A stretch of DNA of 28,340 nt. It comes from a virus. The notes under the pieces are model-generated. The model saw only the letters and a list, made by a program, of their open reading frames with translations. It did no database searches and was not told the origin of the DNA. Positions 5,677 through 15,245 of this stretch are shown here, piece after piece. The position numbers were made by a program, and so were the translations under genes. Within the stretch, counting starts at the first letter, position 1, and every line of letters starts with the position of its first letter. Location of the stretch: the IMG/VR virus record IMGVR_UViG_3300018815_000169, positions 1 to 28,340 of that record; one strand, given 5' to 3'.

Positions 5677-6432
5677 ATGGACGGTTTCATTATGCAGGGC
5701 GTCGAAATCCTGCCGTGCTACGATTTTCAGATCGCCATCCCTCAAGGGGATTGGATGTACGACGACCTTCGATCCACCGGAGAGTATGAGCCCTACGTGA
5801 TCCGTCCGTTCCTGGAGAAGGTCGCGAACCGAAAAGTGCTGGACGTCGGGGCTAACGTCGGCGTCTTTTCGATCGCCGCCTCAAAGACGGCGCGCTCCGT
5901 TCAATGTGTAGAGGCAAGCCCTGAGAACGCGAAGTTTTTGGCTTGCAACGCCACCATGAACGGGGCCGACAACATCACCATTTTTCCCGTCGCGGCTTCA
6001 GACCGAACCGGGATGGCGACGTTCCATCGAAGCCAGCACAGCAACAAGACCCTGCGCGAAATCGCAATCACGCCTGATACGATCAGTCAAATCGATGTGG
6101 TCTTTTCAACGACGCTAGACGCCTTAGTCGAGGAGGCGGACGTCATAAAGATCGACATCGAAGGGCGAGAGTTCGCCGCCCTCAAAGGCGCCAGCCGTTT
6201 GATCAGCCAACGCCCTGTTGTGTTCCTGGAGTTCTCGCCGGTCTTCATGCGCCATGGTTGCGATGTGGACGCAGAGACGTTCTGGACCCTCTTTTCAGAC
6301 TATCAGATCACGATCCTCCACCGGGACATGAGCCAGGAAACGACGACCACTGATCGGTTAATGCAGGTCTGGGCCGACTATATGAGCCGAAACGTCACCC
6401 ATGTGGATCTGATGCTGACGCCGACGGCATAG
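5677..6432 (+). CDS. FkbM family SAM-dependent methyltransferase (phage cargo gene)
   Basis: The 251 aa product has the SAM-binding motif VLDVGANVG (residues 54-62), an acidic second-strand end (CVEASPEN), and the FkbM-typical VIKIDIEG (156-163) followed by EFAALKGA. FkbM-type enzymes methylate hydroxyl groups, often on sugars or small molecules; the substrate here is unknown. It is the only plus-strand gene inside the late block and faces the tail spike gene with 3 bases between stop codons. That fits a moron acquired by the phage, perhaps modifying host surface glycan to block other phages. There is no signal peptide. Confidence 0.85.
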   Translation: MDGFIMQGVEILPCYDFQIAIPQGDWMYDDLRSTGEYEPYVIRPFLEKVANRKVLDVGANVGVFSIAASKTARSVQCVEASPENAKFLACNATMNGADNITIFPVAASDRTGMATFHRSQHSNKTLREIAITPDTISQIDVVFSTTLDALVEEADVIKIDIEGREFAALKGASRLISQRPVVFLEFSPVFMRHGCDVDAETFWTLFSDYQITILHRDMSQETTTTDRLMQVWADYMSRNVTHVDLMLTPTA

Positions 6433-6435
6433 TGA

Positions 6436-8064
6436 TCAGAGATCGCCGCCCCATGCCTGCCAACTGAACTCAAATCCAAGCCCAGGATTGGCGTCCACCA
6501 CAATCTTGAACGTGGTCGAGGTCACGTCGTCAATCCACCATTTGGTCGTCGATCCCCAGCCCGTATGGGGGGTGACGAAAATGTCTTTGTCCTGCGGCGT
6601 GAAGGACAGGCCGTGCGTCACTGTGACAGAAGTCGTGCCGTTGGCGACCGTCGCCTTTCCTCGATTATAGCCGACAAGGCCGGGGCAGTTGATGAACCGA
6701 ACGCCGGACGCGGAGGCGTCGATATAGACCTTCGACACTACGACTTGGCTTCCGATGTCAGTCCCATTGACGACGAGATCACGGGCGTTCGGGCCGGCAT
6801 ACACCTGATATTCAGGCGTCGTGTTCCATCGCATACCCTGACCGTCAATCTGTCCGTTGTTGATACGGACGCGCCCGGCGGTGTTGACGACGACTGACGA
6901 CGCCGAAACCGTCTTGGTGATGCCCCACCCTGACGGAACTGTGCCGTTGTTCCCTAGGAACGCAGGGTCGGAAATGAAGATGTTCTTCCCGGCCTGAAGG
7001 TCAACGGCTTCAAAGACGTTGTTGTGGAATGTCGGGGCGCTGAGATAGATTCCGTCGATATCGCCCGTACCTTCGACCTTGATCCCTTTGTGTCCTGTGG
7101 CGCTCCACTCTTGGGCAAAGAACAGACCTCGGATATAACGAGACGCCTGGTTGTTGATGATGTGAATTCCGGGGCCGCTGTTCGTGCTGTCCCAATAGTT
7201 GGAGACGCAAAGAAGCCACTCAATCGACCGAGCCGACGACGCTTCGATTTTCAAGCCCCCGGAATGAATGAAGTCGTTGCCGATGAAAATGGCGCCCTCA
7301 GTCTGAAGCCAAATTGCTCCATCCGTAGGCGAGACGTAAGAGCCTGAGTACCAAGCGCCGTCCGTGTCGCCAAAGCAGCCGAGAACGCGCGGACCAACAC
7401 CGTCCTCAAGGTGGAGGTGCGCGGTCACATTGTTGCGGGCTCGGCACCGGTCATAGACGTTCATGTAGCCGGACGAAGCGGGCTGATGGATGCCCTTGTC
7501 GAGGAGTTCAAACGCCACGTCCCGGACAGCATTCAAGCTACCGGAGTTGCGAATCCCGACCTGGCCTGAAGTGCGGTTGCCGAAGAAGCGCCCTCCTTGC
7601 CAAACCGCTCCAACGGCTGTCATCGCAATGCCCGCTATAGCGCCGACGACGCCGAACGAGGCTTGGGTGATGATGGTTATGCGCTTGCTGAGCGTGACCG
7701 CGGAGTTGAGAAAAACATCTGCCCCGGCAATGGGAACGAGCTGGAGAACGTCACCATCGCTCGCTGCGTCAAAAGCCGCCTGAAGAGCGGGCGAAACGTT
7801 CGCGCCTCCAGGGAGGTAGATGGCTCGTGCAGCCTGGATCGCGCTCCTGAAGGCGCCGGTATCCGTGATGTTCTCGCCGTCGATGTCGGCCTTGTTGGCG
7901 GTCGCCGCCACGGCCTCGTCTCGTGCCTCGTCAGCGTCTGCACTGGCGGCCTGGGCTAGGATTGCGGCGGTCTGCGCCTCAGCGAGCATGGTCGCGATCG
8001 TTTCGGGACCGGAGAAACGGACGACAGCGCGGCCGTCGACGACCTTCACAATAGCTTGGGCCAT
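6436..8064 (-). CDS. Tail spike or fibre with parallel beta-helix
   Basis: The 542 aa product begins with an Ala/Glu-rich helical stretch (about residues 15-55, likely trimer stalk). The region LPGGANVSPALQAAFDAASD follows, typical of pectate-lyase-type beta-helix spikes, then a long beta-rich body with repeated short Gly/Asn strands (about 75-440), and a C-terminal beta domain with TVTHGLSFTP and a Trp-rich end (SWQAWGG). Such proteins bind and often cut surface polysaccharide. No catalytic residues could be assigned. The start at 8064 overlaps the previous stop by one base (TAATG). A host-range determinant is the best reading. Confidence 0.78.
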   Translation of the reverse strand: MAQAIVKVVDGRAVVRFSGPETIATMLAEAQTAAILAQAASADADEARDEAVAATANKADIDGENITDTGAFRSAIQAARAIYLPGGANVSPALQAAFDAASDGDVLQLVPIAGADVFLNSAVTLSKRITIITQASFGVVGAIAGIAMTAVGAVWQGGRFFGNRTSGQVGIRNSGSLNAVRDVAFELLDKGIHQPASSGYMNVYDRCRARNNVTAHLHLEDGVGPRVLGCFGDTDGAWYSGSYVSPTDGAIWLQTEGAIFIGNDFIHSGGLKIEASSARSIEWLLCVSNYWDSTNSGPGIHIINNQASRYIRGLFFAQEWSATGHKGIKVEGTGDIDGIYLSAPTFHNNVFEAVDLQAGKNIFISDPAFLGNNGTVPSGWGITKTVSASSVVVNTAGRVRINNGQIDGQGMRWNTTPEYQVYAGPNARDLVVNGTDIGSQVVVSKVYIDASASGVRFINCPGLVGYNRGKATVANGTTSVTVTHGLSFTPQDKDIFVTPHTGWGSTTKWWIDDVTSTTFKIVVDANPGLGFEFSWQAWGGDL

Positions 8065-8456
8065 TATTGCGTCGCTCCTGCACGAATGATGAGATCGCCC
8101 TCGACCCATCGCGTCTTGGGAAGGCCGCCGCCCGTGATGTGAAGGTCATAGACAAGGCGAGCGTCATCGCCGGGCTTGCCTGCATTCAGCAGAATGGCCT
8201 CAGCGGTCGTCTCATTGATTCGGATCTGGACGGTCGAGACGGTGACGCCTCCGACTGTCGCAACCGACACAGACAGCCCCTCCGCATTCGACGCAGCGTT
8301 TGAGAGGCTGATCAGCGGCGAGCCGGGCGCGTCACGCCATAGCCGTCCCTGCATCGCCATCGTGGCGCCGGTGAAGTCGAAGCCTTCGAAGTCGATCGGA
8401 TAGACATACGGCGTCCATCGCTGGACCGTGAGGTCCAGGCGTCCTGGTGTGATCAT
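8064..8456 (-). CDS. Baseplate or tail-fibre accessory protein, BppU-N-like
   Basis: The 130 aa product is all-beta in character (alternating hydrophobic residues; LISLSNAASNAEGLSV; LVYDLHITGG; WVEGDLIIRAG). The order of a limiting-value segment, a bounded YDL strand and a final GDL.I..G strand resembles Ig-like N-terminal domains of phage baseplate upper proteins. It lies between the tail tip and the spike, so it may link or assemble the spike. The family is not certain. Confidence 0.55.
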   Translation of the reverse strand: MITPGRLDLTVQRWTPYVYPIDFEGFDFTGATMAMQGRLWRDAPGSPLISLSNAASNAEGLSVSVATVGGVTVSTVQIRINETTAEAILLNAGKPGDDARLVYDLHITGGGLPKTRWVEGDLIIRAGATQ

Positions 8457-8486
8457 GCTGGGATTCCTCGGAAGTGAGGGGCGGCT

Positions 8487-8729
8487 CTAGGCCAGTTCAA
8501 CTCGGGTCAGGACTTCGCCTTCACCGGCTAGTGTGCGCTCGTCGTTCACGCCCGGCTTGCGAGTGGCGACGCCATCGACGACTTCGATCTTGGTCTCGTC
8601 GATCATCAGGGCTGAAGCGCCTGTCATCAGGACTTGCCCAGGTTTGAGATACAGACGGGCCGTGTCCTCGTCGCAGTCCACGCTCATGACGATGCGGCCG
8701 GTCGCGTCTTCGACGATGCGGAAGATCAT
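8487..8729 (-). CDS. Small hypothetical tail-region protein
   Basis: The 80 aa product starts MIFRIVEDATGRIVMSVDCD and is rich in short beta-like segments with many acidic residues. Its first base overlaps the stop of the gpJ-like gene, so it is translationally coupled to it. I do not recognise its family; position suggests a tail-fibre connector or assembly factor. Confidence 0.6.
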   Translation of the reverse strand: MIFRIVEDATGRIVMSVDCDEDTARLYLKPGQVLMTGASALMIDETKIEVVDGVATRKPGVNDERTLAGEGEVLTRVELA

Positions 8730-11050
8730 CAGGTATTCGTCCTCTGCTCAGTGATCGACATGAACCGGCTTCGCGTGTTCTGGGCCGTCATGTTGTCGGC
8801 CGTGGACCACATCTCGACGTAATAGCGGTACGATCCGGCCGATGGAGTGTCCTCAAGATCGATCGGCCATTTCGCTGTGATCCCGTCTGCCGTATCGCCG
8901 GGGGCGGCCATGTTCTCTTGAAGGATCTGGATATCGCCAACGCCGGAAACCGTCTGGCGCCTAACCTCAGTGTAGAGCGTGAATGATCCAGACGGCTCAT
9001 GACGCCAATCGACCAGGGCGTTGAAGCGAAGGACCAGCTTGGACCCGGATGAGGTGTAGATCAGTTCGGCAACGCGGACCCGCGTCGTTCCCGCTCCCTC
9101 GACATTCGCGGCGACATAGGAAGATGCACTGGGAACGACCGTGTTCTTTATGACATGGATACTGCCGTTCACAGAGTCGGGGGTCGGCGGCGTCGTGAGG
9201 TCGCCAGCCGTGACGGGGCTCAAAACCAACGGATCGGAGAAGTTGTTGCCCCGCCGATAGGTGACTGAGACCTCGTACTGCGTTCCTGGGGTGATGGCCC
9301 CGCCGATCTCACGCTTGATCGTGTTGGGGTCGTCTTGACCGACCGGAGTCCATTCGGCTCCCACACCATAGGGCCGATAGGCGAAGACGACGGCCTCGGC
9401 AGTAGGGTTCTCGACCGATCCCGTGACTAAGAGGATCGGAACCTGTGTGCCGCTTTCCGTCAGGGTCGATGCGGCAAGCGTCCAGTCGCCCGGCTGAGGA
9501 GGGGTGACGTAGCGAGGGTCAACCGGCTCCAGCACTTGCGGTTCGGGCGGGGTCGGGTCTTGCCCCAGGGCAAACGGATATTTGGCGTCCGTCTCACTGA
9601 CGAACGATACCCGCACCACGCCTGTCGCCGGATCATAGTCGGTGTTCAGGCACAGGCATTTCAGCCCGTTCAGCACGAAGCCCGGCTCCGTGATGGTGAA
9701 GGCGTCGCCCGGCCGGATGCGTTGCAGATGCGGCTTCAGCGGAATGACGCCTGCGATCCCCTCCCGCGTATGGGCGATCTGAAGGGCCGCCAGTTGCGCC
9801 GCTTGCCGGGCGTCAGAGACATAGGGGTAGTCGATCCCGCGCGACCGAACCGCGCCGTCCTGCTCGCGATAGGTCTCGGCCGTGACCTCACCGTCCAGGG
9901 CCGTCATTTGCCAACGGTGCGCCGGGCTCCAGAACCGGGGACGCAGGGTGTTGATCCGGTTGATCCGGCTGGCGGCCGTGTCGATTTCCAAAGGCCCCGC
10001 TGTGTCGGCGGCGGAAATCGTGACGATGCTAGTCCGGGGCGCGGCGCGTTGGATGCAACTGATCTTGCCCGCGCGCTGCGAATAGATGGCGCCGCCAGCT
10101 TGCAGGAACGTCTCCAGCACCTGGTGCTTGTCGTCGTCCGTGTTCGGATAGGCCGAAACCGTCCAGCCGTTGGCGTCCGCCACATTGGCGGCGGCGACGA
10201 AGGCCGGAACGTCGATCCCCGACAGCTTCGCCCCGATCCCGCCGACCTGATAGTCAACCTGGGGCGCGCCCTTTCCGATCGGGCCTTCCCAGAGACCCAA
10301 GGTCCACTTCAGCGCCCACAGGATCGGGTTGGCGGAGTAGGTCCAGGTCGCGGCGTTGTTCAGCCGATGAGAGCCGGACCCGCCTGGATAGGTGCTGTCC
10401 AGGCGTGGATCATAGACCTTCAAGCCCCGAAAGGTGACCAGCGGCTTGATCTCGCCGGTCGGGAAGGCCGAACCCTTGGAGTTCTCGGCCATGACGATCA
10501 GGCCGGCGGCCTTGCCGGACAGCTTGTGCGCCGAGGTCCAGCCGGGCAGGGTCGCGCCGTTCTTAAGACCGGAGGGCGTGGACAGGGCGACCGGCGCGGG
10601 CTGATGGCCCAGGACCGAACGGAAGAACAGCTCCTGCCGATACGGCTCCGTCGTGGCCCCGCCGTTGGCGTCGAACGCCATCGGATAGTCGTCGGCCTTG
10701 AACGACTCGATCCCGTCGATCGGCCCCGCGCCCGAAAGGACGAACGGGATGCCGTAATACATCAGGTCCGGGCCGAAGGTGTCGCGGTGGATGACCGAAC
10801 CCGCCACCCCGACACGCCCGGCCGCGAACGGAATCGGCCCGTCCGGATCGATGACGAACTCGAAGGTCCGGCCCGACTGGCCGACCTGGGGCTGAAACGC
10901 CGACAGGGCCGCGCTTATCGCCAGATTGGTCAGGGCGTTGAACGCCACAGACTTCAGCGTCGTCATCAACGTCGCCTTGGCGGCCGTCGCGGCGGCGGCC
11001 GGGGCGGCGGCTGAAATGGCGCTGGCGGCGGCGGGCAGGGCGAATGCCAT
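8729..11050 (-). CDS. Tail tip / host specificity protein (gpJ-like)
   Basis: The 773 aa product has an Ala-rich hydrophobic N-terminus (about residues 1-50) followed by a large beta-rich body. The segment around residues 60-110 (FEFVIDPDGPIPFAAGRVGV) and later RPGDAFTITEPGFVLNGLKC are typical of the central tail-hub proteins of siphophages and GTAs. Fibronectin-like beta segments fill the C-terminal third. It would form the tail tip that contacts the host and guides DNA entry. It is shorter than lambda gpJ (1,132 aa). It abuts the peptidase gene, in the conserved order of the tail module. Confidence 0.83.
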   Translation of the reverse strand: MAFALPAAASAISAAAPAAAATAAKATLMTTLKSVAFNALTNLAISAALSAFQPQVGQSGRTFEFVIDPDGPIPFAAGRVGVAGSVIHRDTFGPDLMYYGIPFVLSGAGPIDGIESFKADDYPMAFDANGGATTEPYRQELFFRSVLGHQPAPVALSTPSGLKNGATLPGWTSAHKLSGKAAGLIVMAENSKGSAFPTGEIKPLVTFRGLKVYDPRLDSTYPGGSGSHRLNNAATWTYSANPILWALKWTLGLWEGPIGKGAPQVDYQVGGIGAKLSGIDVPAFVAAANVADANGWTVSAYPNTDDDKHQVLETFLQAGGAIYSQRAGKISCIQRAAPRTSIVTISAADTAGPLEIDTAASRINRINTLRPRFWSPAHRWQMTALDGEVTAETYREQDGAVRSRGIDYPYVSDARQAAQLAALQIAHTREGIAGVIPLKPHLQRIRPGDAFTITEPGFVLNGLKCLCLNTDYDPATGVVRVSFVSETDAKYPFALGQDPTPPEPQVLEPVDPRYVTPPQPGDWTLAASTLTESGTQVPILLVTGSVENPTAEAVVFAYRPYGVGAEWTPVGQDDPNTIKREIGGAITPGTQYEVSVTYRRGNNFSDPLVLSPVTAGDLTTPPTPDSVNGSIHVIKNTVVPSASSYVAANVEGAGTTRVRVAELIYTSSGSKLVLRFNALVDWRHEPSGSFTLYTEVRRQTVSGVGDIQILQENMAAPGDTADGITAKWPIDLEDTPSAGSYRYYVEMWSTADNMTAQNTRSRFMSITEQRTNT

Positions 11051-11476
11051 TCACACCCTCCAGGCGCAGACGAAGAGGTGAGGGATCATCGGCTCGATCA
11101 GGCCAGATGCGCGGTTCAGCGCCAGCACCCGGCCGTTATCCAGGGCGACGGCAAGAGAGCATCCGAACCCGTCGTTTTCTTCGCCGGGCAGGGCGATCAG
11201 ATCGCCGGGCAGGGCGGCGGCCGGCGGAATCCGCTCCAGGCCCATCGCGTCAATCAGATCCACCAGAGATGCGAACCCGGTTCGCTCCAGATAGGCCAGG
11301 GCGCCCTTCCAGCTCTTGTGGCGCGAGGCGTTCAGCAGCTTCGCCGACCGGCCCATCTTGTGCAGGGCGTGGGCCGCCAGCTTGCCGCAGTCGCGCACAC
11401 CGGGTTCGACGGGCTTGTAGGCAAAGCGATCCATACAGGCTTGCGTCGCCGCAGCCCGGTCCAACATGGTTTTCAT
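11051..11476 (-). CDS. NlpC/P60-like tail peptidase (DUF6950-like)
   Basis: The 141 aa product has an N-terminal MDRFAYKPVEPGVRDCGKLA in which Cys30 is the likely catalytic cysteine of a papain-like fold, then AHALHKMG, and a beta-rich C-terminal half (PGDLIALPGEENDGFGCSLAVAL). Tail-associated NlpC/P60-type proteins open peptidoglycan locally during DNA injection. The order hub-peptidase-tip is conserved in GTA-like and HK97-like tails. The start MKTML at 11476 leaves 11 bases from the upstream stop. The catalytic His was not assigned with certainty, so activity is inferred. Confidence 0.7.
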   Translation of the reverse strand: MKTMLDRAAATQACMDRFAYKPVEPGVRDCGKLAAHALHKMGRSAKLLNASRHKSWKGALAYLERTGFASLVDLIDAMGLERIPPAAALPGDLIALPGEENDGFGCSLAVALDNGRVLALNRASGLIEPMIPHLFVCAWRV

Positions 11477-11487
11477 GGATCGGTCCC

Positions 11488-12126
11488 TCAGTCGGGCAGG
11501 AACGGGACGAAGGACTTCAGCAGACGCTTGAACACGCCGGGGTTCTCCGGCCGGCTGCGCCATTCCTTCTTGCGGGTCACGCCGTCGACAAACGACAGGC
11601 CCAACTCTCCAGGCCAGATCAGCTGATGAAAGGCGTTGTTCAGGCGCCAGTCTGCGTTCGGCTCCAGTTGGCGCTCCGCCTGGGTGCCGCACTCCAGCGT
11701 CAGGCTCCAGCCTTCGCCGTCCACCGACAGGCGCGGCTTGTCGATCTCGCCGTCGAATTTCAGTTCCGGCGTCCCGATCAGCAGGCCGGACACGGGATCG
11801 ACCACGCCCTCCCACCATTGGAACCGGCCGCCCTGGACGTTGGGCGATCCCAGAGCCGCAGCAGCAATATCCGAGGCAGGTAATATCTCGACCTCGACGC
11901 GCGGCGTCCCGCTGTCCGCCCCGTCCTTGGCGTTCCCGACCCGGCTCAAAACCCCATAGGTCGGATGACGGCCCAGATAGGTCTCGGTCCCTTCACCTTC
12001 ACCGGCGTCGAACAGAGCGAAGCCGCCATCCGTCAGGCACAGGGCCTCTCCCGGCAGTTCGAACCGAACCAGCGTGCATTTGATCGGCGCGGGCTGCTGA
12101 AAAGCCGCGATGAGGGCGGAGTCCAT
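11488..12126 (-). CDS. Tail protein, GTA/DUF2163-like position
   Basis: The 212 aa product is beta-rich with ALIAAFQQPAPIKCTLVRFE at the N-terminus, RVEVEILPASD centrally and a C-terminal hook KKEWRSRPENPGVFKRLLKS. Its place, between the distal tail protein and the NlpC/P60-like peptidase, is that of the hub proteins that connect tail tube and tip in GTA-type tails. The C-terminal part matches the idea of a short peptide docking on the tip. No exact family was recognised beyond this. Confidence 0.6.
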   Translation of the reverse strand: MDSALIAAFQQPAPIKCTLVRFELPGEALCLTDGGFALFDAGEGEGTETYLGRHPTYGVLSRVGNAKDGADSGTPRVEVEILPASDIAAAALGSPNVQGGRFQWWEGVVDPVSGLLIGTPELKFDGEIDKPRLSVDGEGWSLTLECGTQAERQLEPNADWRLNNAFHQLIWPGELGLSFVDGVTRKKEWRSRPENPGVFKRLLKSFVPFLPD

Positions 12127-12717
12127 TCAGTCCCGCTCCTCGATCGTGAACTGAAGGCCAACGGCCGGCAGCGTCGCCAGAGACGCTGATTGGTTCGCCG
12201 GAACGAGGCCCTCGACCTTGGGCGTGGCGAGTTCAACCGCCGCCCCGTCAATCGTCGGACGCCGCAGAAGCGAGGTCACTTCAATAAGCGCCTCTCCAGA
12301 TCCATCCGCCACGACATCGGCCGCAACCAAATAGAGGTACCGCTGACCGTTCAGGACCAGAGACATCCACTTGCCCTTTTGGATCGGGACCGATGGCGTC
12401 AGGCCCCGAACCGGTACGGCGTTTCCCGCCGCAACTCCGTCACAGACCGGAGCGGCGCCATAGGACTGAGGGGGGGCATAGTCCGGCACCGCCATGACGA
12501 TCGGTTCACGCTTTCCGCGTGTCAGATCCGCGAAAAGACCCATGCCACAGGCCCGCGCATCAAGGGCGGGAATGGTCACGTCCCAGGCCCAATGATCGCC
12601 TTTTCGGGCGAGGGGTTGGTTCGGCCCGCCGAAGGCCGGACGCAGGACATTCCCCGCCGCGACCTCGCGGAATTCATAGGTCGTGGTGCCGGGGAGCGCC
12701 TGAAGCGTGATCGTCAT
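12127..12717 (-). CDS. Distal tail protein candidate
   Basis: The 196 aa all-beta-looking product follows the tape measure gene directly (ATGA overlap at 12714-12717) and abuts the next tail gene. Motifs visible are DHWAWDVTIPALDA and VPIQKGKWMSLVLNG. In siphophages the gene after the tape measure encodes the distal tail protein that caps the tube and starts the tip; this is the basis of the assignment. I did not recognise a named domain. Confidence 0.58.
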   Translation of the reverse strand: MTITLQALPGTTTYEFREVAAGNVLRPAFGGPNQPLARKGDHWAWDVTIPALDARACGMGLFADLTRGKREPIVMAVPDYAPPQSYGAAPVCDGVAAGNAVPVRGLTPSVPIQKGKWMSLVLNGQRYLYLVAADVVADGSGEALIEVTSLLRRPTIDGAAVELATPKVEGLVPANQSASLATLPAVGLQFTIEERD

Positions 12718-15221
12718 TTCAGCCTGTACCGCTTCGCTGCATTGGCCTGGGCTTGATCGGCGCGGGATTGGGCGATGGCCGCCTCTGTTCCACGACGCGC
12801 CGCAGCTTCCGCAATGGCCGCCACGGCTGCGTCTCCGTTGGCGCCCGACACGTCCACGGTGACGGAGAGAACGCCACCGCTGCTACGGACGCTTCCTGTC
12901 TGGAGCCCGCGCATCTGCCCGTTCGTCAGGACAGACCCGCCGACCCCCGGTACGAACCATTCGCTTTGCGGGTTGTTGTGGTTGATCTTGTAGGCTCGGC
13001 CTGCGGTCACGGGGCCGCCAGTCGCACGGGCGCCGCCGCTGAAGAATGACCCGACGCCGGACGCGATGGAGTTGAGGAGGCCGCCGCCCTTCTTGTCCCC
13101 GCCGACGCTCGACAACAGGTCGAAGAGATCGTCGGCCAGATTGTCCAGCATCCGCCGTGTAAAGCGATCCGCCAAGCCGTCGAAGAACCCGCCTACGTCT
13201 CCGTCTATGGCGGCCTTGATGCCGTCGCTGAAAGCAGAGCGGAACTCATCGCGCATCCGCCCAGAACGGCCTGCGGAATCCAGTGCATCGAACTCTTGTC
13301 CGGCCCTGGCGCGGGCCTCTTCCTCAGTGAGAGCCAAGCGGAGAGCCAGCAACTCGTTAGTGCGCTGCTCAATGAACAGTCGCCGTTCGGCGTCACGGAT
13401 TGCGCCTTCTTCGCCACGCAGCCCGGCAAGTTGCGCCTCGATCTGAAGGGCGTTGAGAAGCTGATCGTTCAGCAGCCGTTGGTAGTCGGCCTCGCGTTCG
13501 ATCTGGCGTTGGCGGCCTTCAAGGATCTTATCGACGTCCTCCTCAGCCTTCGCCCGCTCCTCGACCAGAAGCTCCGCCTGGTTCAAGAGCGCGAGATGTT
13601 CAAGCGCCTTTGCGTTGGCGTCTGTATATCCGGCGTCGGCATAATCAGCCGTCAGTTGGGCGAGGGTCTGACGTTCCTCTGCCGCCTTAATAGACGCCTC
13701 ATCTCCGGTCGCCCGAGCCTGGGCTATCGCCAGCTCTAGTGCCAGCGCTTCCCTGCGTTCTGCGAGCCGTTCAGCGGCTGCGGCGGCGGCACGGCCTGAA
13801 CCTGATCCGGTTCCAGCGCCCGGACGCCTTTGGGCTTCCGACAGGCCGAAGTCGCCAAGTTGGGCGACAGCGTCGCGCGCTGCCCTTTCCGCGTCTCTTT
13901 GCGCTTGAGCGGCGGCCTCCGCCGGAGTCCGCTCCCGGCCCAACTCCAAAAGGCCCTGGTTCCGCTTGCGCCGGGATTCTATGCCCTGGAGGTAGGTTTG
14001 TTGGCGCCGGGCCTCGGCCGTATTGCCTTCGTTGGTGAGGCGGGCAATCTCGCCCCGTACACGAGCCTCTTCTCTGAGAGCGTTTGTTACCTGGCTTTGA
14101 AGATCGGTTCGGGGGCGCTGTGTGTCGCCGGAAAGCGCGAGCGTTGATCCAATAGCAACGCCAGCCGCCCCAGTTGCCGCAAGCCCAGCACCTGCCGCGC
14201 CCTTTGCGACCGCCCCGGCCCCGCCACTGGCTGCCACGGCTGCAAGCGCCGCTCTGGCCGTTACTGCCGCATTGATTAACGCGCGGAGGCCCGTGATTGC
14301 CGCGCCAACCGGTCCAGACGCCGCCACGAAGGCGAGAAGGGCCAGGCCCGCCGCCTGTGTGCCTTCCGGGAGCTTGTTGAAGGCGTCGAGCGCGTTGGAG
14401 GCCCACACCAAAACGTCCTTTGCGACAGGGAGGAACTTCCGTCCGAAGTCCTCAGCCGCCTTGGTGAACTCGGCGCGGGTCCGCTTCTGCTGTTCGGCCA
14501 GTTGGTCGCTTTCGCGTGAGACCTGACCATGCATCTCGGCGCTTTGCCGCATGATGATGTTGGCGCGGGCGATGGCCTTAGCGCCTTCAGACGCTTGCTC
14601 GGCATTGCCTTTGAAACCAAGACGCAGAAGTTCGGCCTTCGTCGCGGTTTCATTGACGACGATCCCGAACCGCTTCAGAGGCTCGGTCTCGCCAGTCAGG
14701 CCGGAAATGACGGCGCGGAAAGCCTCTGCATCCTCGACGTTCGCAAACGCGCCAATGTCCAGCGAGCGCCGCTGAAGTTGATCCACAATCTTGAGCGATT
14801 GTTCGGCATCCACCCCCAGGGCGGTCAGGACGCTCCGCATCTGAGTGAAGTTGTCCTTCACGTCAGTTTCGAGGCGACCGAACTCAGAAGCGACTGCGGA
14901 GACCGCATTTTTCGCCTCGTCCGGCATGTCGCGGAAGACTTGCGTGAACGCCCCGTCAACGGCCTCAGCGCGCTTCGCCGCGCTCAAGGAGAAGCCGACG
15001 ATGGCGCCCAGCGCGACGGTGGAAGCGAGTTGGATGGGGCGGTAGAAGTCGTTCGCTACGTCCTGGCCGGCGTCCTTCCAGTCCTTTTTGATGGCGTTGA
15101 GCGTTTTCCGCGTCTCGGCCTGAGAGCCATAGAGCGCGCGGTTCATCTTCTTGATCTGCCGCTCAAACTGTTCCGCGTTCGCTTCGACGCGAACCAGCAG
15201 GCGTTCGATTTCGTCGGCCAT
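12714..15221 (-). CDS. Tail tape measure protein
   Basis: The 835 aa product begins MADEIERLLVRVEANAEQFE with helical heptads, and has a hydrophobic Ala/Gly-rich block (about residues 290-370, probably the membrane-inserting part). Long charged coiled coils follow (about 375-660, with many Glu/Arg/Ala), then a Gly-rich C-terminal part (GGGLLNSIASGVGSFFSGGA). This is the usual tape measure layout. At about 1.5 angstrom per residue it would set a tail of about 125 nm. It is the longest gene in the window and lies in the canonical place after the tail chaperones. Confidence 0.9.
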   Translation of the reverse strand: MADEIERLLVRVEANAEQFERQIKKMNRALYGSQAETRKTLNAIKKDWKDAGQDVANDFYRPIQLASTVALGAIVGFSLSAAKRAEAVDGAFTQVFRDMPDEAKNAVSAVASEFGRLETDVKDNFTQMRSVLTALGVDAEQSLKIVDQLQRRSLDIGAFANVEDAEAFRAVISGLTGETEPLKRFGIVVNETATKAELLRLGFKGNAEQASEGAKAIARANIIMRQSAEMHGQVSRESDQLAEQQKRTRAEFTKAAEDFGRKFLPVAKDVLVWASNALDAFNKLPEGTQAAGLALLAFVAASGPVGAAITGLRALINAAVTARAALAAVAASGGAGAVAKGAAGAGLAATGAAGVAIGSTLALSGDTQRPRTDLQSQVTNALREEARVRGEIARLTNEGNTAEARRQQTYLQGIESRRKRNQGLLELGRERTPAEAAAQAQRDAERAARDAVAQLGDFGLSEAQRRPGAGTGSGSGRAAAAAAERLAERREALALELAIAQARATGDEASIKAAEERQTLAQLTADYADAGYTDANAKALEHLALLNQAELLVEERAKAEEDVDKILEGRQRQIEREADYQRLLNDQLLNALQIEAQLAGLRGEEGAIRDAERRLFIEQRTNELLALRLALTEEEARARAGQEFDALDSAGRSGRMRDEFRSAFSDGIKAAIDGDVGGFFDGLADRFTRRMLDNLADDLFDLLSSVGGDKKGGGLLNSIASGVGSFFSGGARATGGPVTAGRAYKINHNNPQSEWFVPGVGGSVLTNGQMRGLQTGSVRSSGGVLSVTVDVSGANGDAAVAAIAEAAARRGTEAAIAQSRADQAQANAAKRYRLK

Positions 15222-15245
15222 AGACGCCCTTTCAGGCGTCCACGA

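Noticed and set aside
9536-11014. Long plus-strand reading frame (492 codons) opposite the gpJ-like gene
   Set aside because: It is antisense to a well-supported tail gene, is composed mainly of Arg/Gly/Asp/Val as expected for a shadow in GC-rich DNA, and has no recognisable motif.
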